64,000 nt of DNA, taken from positions 3,112,001 to 3,176,000 of the forward strand of contig NC_134138.1 of the NCBI RefSeq assembly GCF_033958435.1. The letters run 5' to 3'. The DNA is from Carettochelys insculpta. Its lineage: Eukaryota; Chordata; Testudines; Carettochelyidae. Below the pieces are notes generated by a model. It saw nothing but the letters and a program-made list of their open reading frames with translations, was not told where the DNA came from and did not search any database. This document shows positions 57,464 through 64,000 of this stretch, one piece after another (the stretch's first letter is position 1; each line of letters starts with the position of its first letter). The position numbers and the translations under genes are program-made.

Positions 57464-57760
57464 AGTTTAGCCACCAGATAAGATTGTTGACTGTGGACAT
57501 CAGTTGCTTCTCTCTGCTTTTGTTGACGCACTAAAAAAGTTACCCAGAGTCGATTAAACATATTGTTGTGACGGACCATCCCCCCACGCTTTACGGAAAA
57601 AGGGTTATGAACACACCTATGAATAACTCAGAAATGTTTTGAGCAAAAAATGACTTGTGACCTATCATTTTTAATGTTATAACCCCCTGGACCTGTAAAA
57701 TCTATTTATGTACACATATAATTTTTATAGTTAAAGTTATGAGTAACGTCTGTTAAATAG
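57464..57760. other. 5' flank of the hAT-derived gene
   Basis: AT-rich, no terminal inverted repeat identified. It contains TTATAACCCCCTGGACC and short A/T runs but no clear promoter motif. Confidence 0.35.
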
Positions 57761-57915
57761 GGTGGGGAGATAGCTCAGGGGTTTGAGCATTGGCCTGCTA
57801 AACCCAGGGGTGTGAGCTCAAGCCTTGAGGAGGCCATTGAGGGATTGGGGCAAATTGATGCCAGGGCAGGGGACTGGATGAGATGACCTCCAGAGGTCCC
57901 TTCCAGCTCTAGGGG
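57761..57915 (+). mobile_element. tRNA-derived SINE (turtle PolIII SINE type)
   Basis: The head GGGAGATAGCTCAGGGGTTT with GAGCATTGGCCTGCTAAACC and a B-box-like GTGAGCTCAAGCC is tRNA-derived. The tail GGATGAGATGACCTCCAGAG followed by GTCCCTTCCAGCTCT matches the 3' end of the CR1 copies here, so CR1 is the likely mobilising partner. Confidence 0.88.
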
Positions 57916-58330
57916 GTGTGTGTGCATATTTGTATAACAAATATTCATCTCCATGAAGATTGCAATAGGAGGTGCAGCAGCCCTAATGTGAGAGTATGGC
58001 CTCAGAGAAGACAGCAGTGCTTAGTCACTTAATGGCAATCAATCCACCTCTGAGGAACTTGACTGTGAGCATACATTCCAGCAGACAGGCAACAACTTGT
58101 TAATTGTGTGATTAATGGTGATTATTTTTTAAAATAATGACATGAATTTAATTGCTCAACAGCAGAAGTATAAATCTAAGGTTCATTGAAAAGCTACTGA
58201 AATTTACAATTTCAGTCATCTGTGCATTGACAAAGTGAGATTACAAGATCTATGGCTCTATGAAGTGCTTTAATTGTGGGGTGTCATGAAACGACCTTCT
58301 GACTTGGGGTGTGACGGGCCATTATCACTG
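57916..58330. other. AT-rich intergenic stretch
   Basis: No feature recognised. It separates the SINE from the TONSL upstream region. Confidence 0.35.
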
Positions 58331-58334
58331 GCAC

Positions 58335-58440
58335 CATTGCAGTACAGGTTGTTCCTCTCTAACCCAGAATCTCTCCTCCAGCAACATCTGTAATCCGGCA
58401 CCATTTGAGTTACCCAGATAACCACTTATCACGGGCGTGG
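58335..58440. mobile_element. Possible DNA-transposon relic
   Basis: ACAGGTTGTTCCTCTCTAAC and TAATCCGGCACCATTTGAGT resemble the ends of a Tc1/mariner-type nonautonomous repeat. Low certainty. Confidence 0.35.
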
Positions 58441-58522
58441 CCAAGTTTCCCGGGGTTCCATGAAGTTTGTCGACAGCCCCCAGTGCTGTCCACTCAGCAG
58501 GGGTAGCCTGGTGATGCCCGGT

Positions 58523-58549
58523 CAGCAGCAGCAGCAGCAGCAGCAGCAG
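58523..58549. repeat. (CAG)n microsatellite
   Basis: Nine uninterrupted CAG units. Confidence 0.97.
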
Positions 58550-58717
58550 TGTTGGTGACGTGCGAGACAATAATCCCCTCCTGTGGTCCCGCAAGTTCTC
58601 TCCTCCCGCACCGGTGGGGGCCTGAGGGTGCCGCACCAGGGAGGCTGGACCCGACCATCAGGTTTAGGGTCAGAAAGGGGCCCCACAGCTAAAACCGGGG
58701 CTGGGGGCTTGGCGCTC

Positions 58718-58960
58718 CCGCACCTCAGCGGCTCCCGCGCGGCCTGGGGGGGTGGCCTTAACCGCACCTCAGCGGCTCCCGCGCGGCCTGGGGGCGTGGC
58801 CTTAACCGCACCTCAGCGCCTCGCGCCCGGGCTGGGGGCGTGGCCTTAACCGCACCTCAGCGGCTCCCGCGCGGCCTGGGGGCGTGGCCTTAACCGCACC
58901 TCAGCGCCTCGCGCCCGGGCTGGGGGCGTGGCCCGCCCCGCCGCACCTCAGCGCCCCTCT
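58718..58960. repeat. 44-bp GC-box minisatellite upstream of TONSL
   Basis: Five to six copies of a 44-bp unit containing CCTGGGGGCGTGGCC and TTAACCGCACCTCA, with two alternating variants (GCGGCTCCCGCGCGG and GCGCCTCGCGCCCGG). Each unit carries a GGGGGCGTGGC box of the Sp/KLF type. It ends about 590 bp before the TONSL start codon. Confidence 0.93.
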
Positions 58961-59149
58961 GGTAACCAAGACTGTCTCCCCCTTTAGACGGCCGTTTTGC
59001 CAATGTCACCGGCGCTCCCTGGTCAAGGCGGCGGTTCTCAGCCCCTCCCTCGGGCCCAGATCCCCGCCTCAGCTACCGGCCGAGGTTAGCGCCGCACCGA
59101 CCTGGCTGCGGGAACCGGACCGGACTGCGATGTCCAGTCAGCCGAGACG

Positions 59150-59173
59150 ACCGGACCGGACCGGACCGGACCG
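59150..59173. repeat. (CCGGA)n short tandem
   Basis: About five units of CCGGA in the TONSL CpG-rich upstream region. Confidence 0.9.
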
Positions 59174-59210
59174 ACCCAGCTCGCGTTGGCCCAGCCCTGC
59201 CGCTCGCAGG

Positions 59211-59229
59211 ACTACTAGTCCCAGAATGC
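59211..59229 (+). promoter_or_regulatory. ZNF143/Staf-type site 1
   Basis: Matches the long ZNF143 consensus (ACTACA-type left part, TCCCAGAATGC right part) at nearly all positions. It lies 340 bp upstream of the TONSL ATG. ZNF143 sites typify CpG-island and bidirectional promoters. Confidence 0.75.
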
Positions 59230-59284
59230 AACGCAGCCCAGGCCCTAGGTTGAGCGAAAGGCCCGAGCCGGGAATCTTTGCGCG

Positions 59285-59303
59285 GCATGCTGGGAACTGT
59301 AGT
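59285..59303 (-). promoter_or_regulatory. ZNF143/Staf-type site 2, opposite orientation
   Basis: The reverse complement reads ACTACAGTTCCCAGCATGC, an almost perfect ZNF143 long motif. A third partial copy (GCATGCTGGGAG) follows at 59317-59328. Confidence 0.8.
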
Positions 59304-59417
59304 TGCTGGCCGCATTGCATGCTGGGAGACACGCCCCTTCGATGGAATTCCTTCGCAGCCTATCAGAATAGGGGATTTACCCAGCTCTGGAGCGGGAGTT
59401 AAGGGACTCCATTTGTG

Positions 59418-59500
59418 ATTGGCTCTGTTGTTTGTGATCTGTGTGTAAGGTAGCCAATGGGAGTACAGAAATGGGATTGGCGTCCAATGGGATCGGCGCG
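59418..59500 (+). promoter_or_regulatory. CCAAT-box cluster, TONSL proximal promoter
   Basis: Four CCAAT or ATTGG motifs at about 59418, 59454, 59485 and 59492 lie 50-135 bp upstream of the TONSL ATG, the usual NF-Y distance for a TATA-less CpG-island promoter. No TATA box was seen. Confidence 0.65.
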
Positions 59501-59550
59501 TGGGCGGCCTCGGTTCGAACCGGCGCGGCGGGACGGGAGCTGGCGGCGGA

Positions 59551-59581
59551 ATGAGCGCGGAGCGGAGCCGGGAGATCCGCC
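59551..59581 (+). CDS. TONSL: TONSL coding exon 1
   Basis: 31 coding bases: ten codons ([10 protein letters not shown]) plus one base, then donor GTGAGG. It is too short to be found by frame length alone. It was placed because its codons and phase match exon 2. Confidence 0.85.
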
Positions 59582-62500
59582 GTGAGGGGCGGGCGCGGGG
59601 GGCCGCGGGGCAGGGAGCTTGGGGCAGGCGGATCGGAGAGGTGGTGGGCAGGGCGGGGGGTGTGGGGTGATGGGAGGTGAGAGGGAGCAGGGCAGTGATG
59701 GGGTGGGGTGATGGGGGCGGGGCAGGGCAGTGGGGTGTGGGGTGATGGGGGGATCGAAGGGGGTGCACCATCTGGGGCGTGATGGGGGAGCAGAGGGGGC
59801 CGGGTGATGGGGGGAGTCAGAGGCAGGTGGGTGATAGGTTGGCAAGGGCAGAGGGGGTGCGGGATTTGAAGGCGATATTGCAGTTGTGTGTGGCAGGGAG
59901 GCAGGAGGGTGTCAGAGAGGGTGGAGGTGGGTGGGGCTGAGGGTGTGTGGGTCAACATGTGGGGCCAGAGAGAGGGTCATTTATAGGTGGGATCGTTGAG
60001 CTAGGCTCCCAGACGGGTCTCGGCAGTGTGGGGTGAGGGGGTTTGGACTACCCTGCGACAGTCCTGTCCATGTGTCTGGGACTCAGCTCCTGTCTCCCCC
60101 AGGGAGCATGCAGCCAGGCTGGGGGTCAGATTCCATGGTGGTGGAGGTAATTGGAAATCCTGCGTGTTGTGATTTGTTGCCCTGAGCTGGGCACGTAGTT
60201 AGAGGGCTGATGACTCTGCGCCAGAGGGGTTTGATGCTGACAGGCTGTGGGAGCTTGACCGGGTTCTGATGTTCTTCTCTTCATCCCCCCACCCCCCCCC
60301 CCCGGCCCCCCAGTGCTCCAGAAAGCAAAGGACAAGGCCCGGAGGAGTGGCAGCCTGAAGGAGGAAGCTGCCATTTGCAACCAGCTTGGGGAGATCTTGG
60401 CCAGACATGGTGAGTGGGTCCCAGGGCCTGGCTCTCAATGGCGAAGGGTGGCTAGCTGACTGCTGTCTGGCTCTCGTGGCCAGGGCTGACGCTGGGAGAG
60501 ATGGGTCCGGGAGAGCCGTTCTGAGGAAGGTTTGGAGGCCCTGCTTTTGGGGCCACCGTTGGAAAGTTGGTCACTGGGCAATGCTCTCGGCTGTCTTTGT
60601 CGGTGCTGGTCTGGCTGTGTTTGTGACGGCTGGGCTGGGGAGGGCTCCTGGCCGTGGGAGCAGGCCTGGAATGGCTCTTCTTTGCAGGGATGGTACATCC
60701 ATGGGCTGGGACCAGCCCCCAGGAGATTGTGTCTGCCACACAGCTGACCTTCCCCCAGCAGGGAGCCGATTCAGTGCGATGATCCTGGCCTGTGACCTGA
60801 GCCCTGCTCTTGAAGAAGAACGCCCCATGCCTGAAACTCCCTGCCATTGTGACATCTAGCTCTCTCTTTAACCTGAATCTTGTTTGGCCTCCGTCCCCAC
60901 AGCTCCCTGCAATGGTTAGAAACCTTCTCCTTTGTGCCAGCCAACTTTACTCAAGACTCTCTGTTCTCAGGCCAGCATTGTCCCTTGCATTCCCTGCTTT
61001 GGCCCCAGCCTGGGCCTGACCTCCTTGGTGTATCACCGGAGACTCGGGGGACACCCTCACAGCCTTATCTTTGCGAGCTAGGCCAGCCAAGTTCTTCCAG
61101 TCACCTCTGCCTTCCTCAACAACCTGAGTGGCTCTTCTCTGCCTTTCTCTGGGGTGAAGTCCCCCTTTGTGCTCAGGAAATGGTACTTCGTGTTCCAGAC
61201 CAGCTGTCACCAGTCATGGACGTGGTCCTCTCTCTGCTGGAGAGACTGTGCCTTTGCCTGCTGTGTGGCTGGATTGCATAGGTGGCTTTAGTCACCCTAT
61301 AACCAGCCAAAGCATCCAGGTTTCTCTCACCTTCCTTCACTTCAGCTGATGAGCCTCCGGCTATCGGTAGCCCTTCACTCTAAGCACCTTGTCCTTTGTC
61401 GTACTGAGCAGCGCCTCGTTTCTGCTGCAGGCTTTGAGATCCCCCCGATCGTCCTGCCTACCATGCCGATCCTCCTCCGGAGCGAGCGCCCTTCCTGACT
61501 TGTGTCTGCAGCAAAGCCCATCAGTGCACTCCTGCTGTTCCTGCCTTGGGCATTAATAGATATGGTACAACTGGGCTCGTGTCGGATCTCTGAGGAGCTG
61601 TGCCAGGAGCATCCCTGCCCTCTGCCAGTTTACCTTTCGGCACAGCCTGTTGCCTTCACCCCCTGAAGCCTGTTCTCTCCCCCTGTACGCTCCTGGGCTG
61701 ATCCCAGAGTGCTCCAGTTTGGCTAACGTTGCATGTAGCTAATTTTGTCTGATGCTCTGCTGCCATCCAAGTGTGCTAGAGCCACTGTATTTCCTGTAGC
61801 TAGAAAATCAGAGGCCGTCAGCTACAACATGGGAGATGAGTATCACAGAGGGAGCCGTGTTAGTCTGTAACTTCGAGAACAACAAGCAGTCCTGAGGCAC
61901 CGTATAGATTAACAGAGATTTTGGAGCATGAGCTTTTGGAGGCAATGAACCGCTTTGTCAGAGCATGTCTAGGAATGAGTACAGCAGAAAGGGATCTAGG
62001 GGTTACAGTGGACCACAAGCTAAATATGAGTCAACAGTGTGATGCTGTTGCAAAAAAAGCAAACATGATTCTAGGATGCATTAACAGGTGTGTTGTGAAC
62101 AAGACACGAGAAGTAATTCTCCCGCTCTACTCTGCGCTGGTTAGGCCTCAGCTGGAGTATTGTGTCCAGTTCTGGGTACCGCAGAAGTTCAGGAAGGATG
62201 TGGAGAAACTAGAGAGGGTCCAGAAAAGAGCGACAAGAATGATTAAAGGTCTAGAGAATGTGACCTATGAAGAAAGGCTGAAAGAATTGGGCTTGTTGAG
62301 TTTGGAAAATAGAAGACTGAGGGGGGACATGATAGCGGTTTTCAGGTATCTAAAAGGGTGTCATAAGGAGGAAGGAGAAAACTTGTTCTTCTTGGCCTCT
62401 GAGGATAGAACAAGAGGCAATGGACTTAAACTGCAGCAAGGGAGGTTTAGGTTGGACATTAGGAAGAAGTTCCTCACTGTGAGGGTGGTCAAACGCTGGA

Positions 62501-63558
62501 ATAAATTGCCAAGGGAGGTTGTGGAATCTCTGTCGCTGGAGATATTTAAGAACAGGTTAGATAGATGTCTATCAGGGATGGTTTAGACAGTACTTGGTCC
62601 TGCCATTGGGGCAGGGGGCTGGACTCGATGGCCTCTCAAGGTCCCTTCCAGTCCTAGTGTTCTCTGATTCTATGTGATGCAGCAGGTCTTTGCCCACGAA
62701 AGCCTTTGCTGCAAAATACGTTAGTCTATAAGGTGCCACGGGACTTGTTGTTGTTAACATAGGAGATGTGCTCTTGAGTCCCCGGTGCATGTCAGCTCTG
62801 AGCCCCAAGAGGGGTTACGGCCCGGGCTTGTTACTCTGGCTGCTCTTGTAGCTGATGGAGTGGGTGCGCCTCATCCCAGGGGCCCCTGCTGTGCCTTGGG
62901 AAGCCAGCTGGCTCGCTCGTCACCCCAGTGTCTCTCTGCTCCCGGCAGGGCGGTACCGAGAGGCGCTGGTGGAGCACCAGGAGGAGCTGCGCCTCCTGGA
63001 GAGCGTGGAGGATGTTATCGGCTGTGCCGTGGCCCACCGGAAGATTGGGGAGCGCCTGGCTGAGCTGGAGAACTATGAAGCTGCTTTGAAGGTAATGGGG
63101 GAGAGGGGGATAATCAGCTCCAGGGATTGGGGCTCCCCAGGAGCTGGGCTGAGAGCTACTTTCCCAGTATTCAGCCCCGCCAAAGGCCACAGGGTGAGAG
63201 GGGCAGCAAGCCAGAGGAGGGGCGACAGAATGGCTGGAGGGGTTTAAAAGGGAACACTAGGGCACATAGTGGTAACCCCTGAGCTGTCAGCCTTGCAGGG
63301 CCCAATTCAAAGCCAGCCCAGATCCATGGGGCTTGGGGGGTCTCATGCGCCCTCTTGTTCTCCTGCTCCATCAGCACCAGCGCCAGCATCTGGAGCTGGC
63401 CTGCGCTGTGTCCGACCACACTGAGCAGCAGAGGGCTTGGGCCACCATTGGCCGCACCTACATGTTCGTGGCGGAGAGCGGCCAGGCCGGGGAGGCGCTC
63501 TGGGAGGCGGAGCAGGCCTTCATGAAGAGCCTGGCCATCTTGGAGGAGCAGCTGGAAG
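59551..63558 (+). CDS. TONSL: TONSL (Tonsoku-like DNA repair protein), 5' part: coding exons 1-4
   Basis: Nuclear scaffold that, with MMS22L, recognises newly replicated chromatin and loads RAD51 at damaged forks. Exons 59551-59581, 60314-60409, 62949-63091 and 63375-63558 join in phases 1, 1 and 0. They give about 151 residues of the N-terminal TPR-like region. [20 protein letters not shown] and [11 protein letters not shown] are almost the same as human TONSL. All splice sites are GT-AG. The later TPRs, ankyrin repeats, acidic region, ubiquitin-like part and leucine-rich repeats lie beyond the right edge. The start [20 protein letters not shown] parallels human MSLERELRQLSKAKAKAQR, which supports the choice of ATG. 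Confidence 0.92.
60314..60409 (+). CDS. TONSL: TONSL coding exon 2
   Basis: 96 bp after a C-rich tract and CAG. Encodes [20 protein letters not shown] and [11 protein letters not shown], the first TPR-like helix pair. Donor GTGAGT at 60410. Confidence 0.93.
60410..61837. other. TONSL intron 2, left part
   Basis: No further exon or repeat recognised. Confidence 0.5.
61838..61945 (-). mobile_element. Penelope-type tail, reverse orientation, in TONSL intron 2
   Basis: AGGGAGCCGTGTTAGTCTGT and GAGGCACCGTATAGATTAAC match the reverse of the tail repeat seen at 17056 and 24001. Confidence 0.65.
61950..62672 (+). mobile_element. CR1 LINE 3' fragment in TONSL intron 2
   Basis: The open frame to 62586 reads [20 protein letters not shown], then [17 protein letters not shown] and [20 protein letters not shown], the CR1 reverse-transcriptase C-terminus. 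The 3' UTR with GGACTCGATGGCCTCTCAAG ends in GATTCTATG. It lies on the TONSL sense strand. Confidence 0.9.
62673..62757 (+). mobile_element. Penelope-type tail, forward orientation, in TONSL intron 2
   Basis: GTCTTTGCCCACGAAAGCCT and TTAGTCTATAAGGTGCCACG match the tail repeat. With 61838-61945 it forms an inverted pair with the CR1 between them. Confidence 0.65.
62949..63091 (+). CDS. TONSL: TONSL coding exon 3
   Basis: 143 bp. Encodes [20 protein letters not shown] and [20 protein letters not shown], the second TPR-like unit. Acceptor CGGCAG at 62948, donor GTAATG at 63092. Confidence 0.94.
63375..63558 (+). CDS. TONSL: TONSL coding exon 4
   Basis: 184 bp. Encodes [20 protein letters not shown] and [20 protein letters not shown], ending AILEEQLEG. 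Acceptor CATCAG at 63374, donor GTGAGA at 63559. A short insert ([13 protein letters not shown]) lies where human has DHCQSRDALLQA. Confidence 0.93.
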
Positions 63559-64000
63559 GTGAGAGCCGGGCTGGAAGCTGTGGGACACGGAGCTAGGGAG
63601 GGGAGCCATCAGCTTGGGATGTGGTGCGCCCTGGGGAGGGTCACCAGTCGGCCTCTGCCTTGGCTGTCTGACCAGACGGTCTAAGTCCCCACCTTTTACC
63701 CCTTGTCCTTGCCCCAGAGCCTGCATCTGGGATGTCCCTGGTCCCTGAGCTCCATCCCCTCCCCGAGCCGGAACTCCCTGGCCTGGCCAGGAAGGGGCAG
63801 GCCCTCAGGCTTTCATCCGGGCTTCCCATCTACTCGTGCTGGCTTGTAAGGCCCAGTTAGGCTCGCCGCCGGGATTGTGGGATATGCAGGGGCACTCAGG
63901 GACCTCCAGCCTTATCTGACCTGTCGGTTCCACACCAGGGCAGCCAGGACCGTGCCCGAGACTGTTCCGTAGGGACCTCCCAGCACTCCCACCCCATCCC

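Noticed and set aside
5677..59550. VPS28 between the two genes, as in human
   Set aside because: No stretch resembling the VPS28 protein was found in the frames examined. Very short exons could be missed, so absence is not proven.

Overview
This is vertebrate genomic DNA, most likely from a turtle. It has short exons in very long introns, GC-rich CpG promoter sequence, many CR1 LINE fragments, a tRNA-derived SINE whose tail matches the CR1 3' end (57761-57915, the layout of the turtle PolIII SINE), Penelope-like retroelements, Harbinger and hAT transposons, and SCAN-type gypsy remnants. The species cannot be fixed from the sequence alone.

Only two host genes are recognisable, one at each edge. 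On the left, on the minus strand, are the first two coding exons of SLC39A4 (ZIP4, intestinal zinc importer): exon 1 at 5467-5676 and exon 2 at 856-1140. The rest of the gene runs off the left edge. On the right, on the plus strand, are coding exons 1-4 of TONSL (Tonsoku-like replication-repair scaffold): 59551-59581, 60314-60409, 62949-63091 and 63375-63558. The gene continues off the right edge. The two genes are head to head across about 54 kb. In human both lie at 8q24.3 with VPS28 between them and all three on one strand. No VPS28 exon was seen here, so the locus is rearranged relative to human or VPS28 lies elsewhere.

The intergenic 54 kb is a repeat landscape. 5.7-9.5 kb is mostly unannotated GC-rich DNA with a 58-bp minisatellite. 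9.5-11.7 kb holds a CR1 split by a Harbinger MITE, then a solo LTR. 11.7-20 kb is GC-rich unique-looking DNA with two CR1 ends and short minisatellites. 20.3-26.1 kb and 34.1-36.6 kb carry a duplicated 1.6-kb repeat and three more Harbinger MITE copies. 30-34 kb holds an inverted dispersed repeat and a broken Penelope-like element. 36.6-41.3 kb is the most notable feature: an apparently autonomous PIF/Harbinger transposon with two convergent, open genes (a HARBI1-type DDE nuclease and a Myb/SANT-like partner). 42-46 kb holds a foldback MITE, a CR1 5' fragment and a gutted gypsy element whose LTR end has expanded into a minisatellite. 48.5-53.5 kb has a dispersed repeat split by a young CR1, a retroviral-type LTR and a Penelope tail. 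55.5-57.5 kb is an AT-richer block with an intact 651-codon hAT-derived gene. 58.3-59.5 kb is the CpG-rich TONSL promoter, with a GC-box minisatellite, two ZNF143-type sites and CCAAT boxes.

The best candidate for something undescribed is the Harbinger system. A two-gene element sits beside a 710-bp derivative, and two more 710-bp copies and one shorter copy lie in the same window. The derivatives keep the element's ends plus the first codons of the transposase. One has an empty site for comparison elsewhere in the window, which gives a CTG target duplication. All exon calls are by eye from splice sites and protein resemblance. No database search was run.
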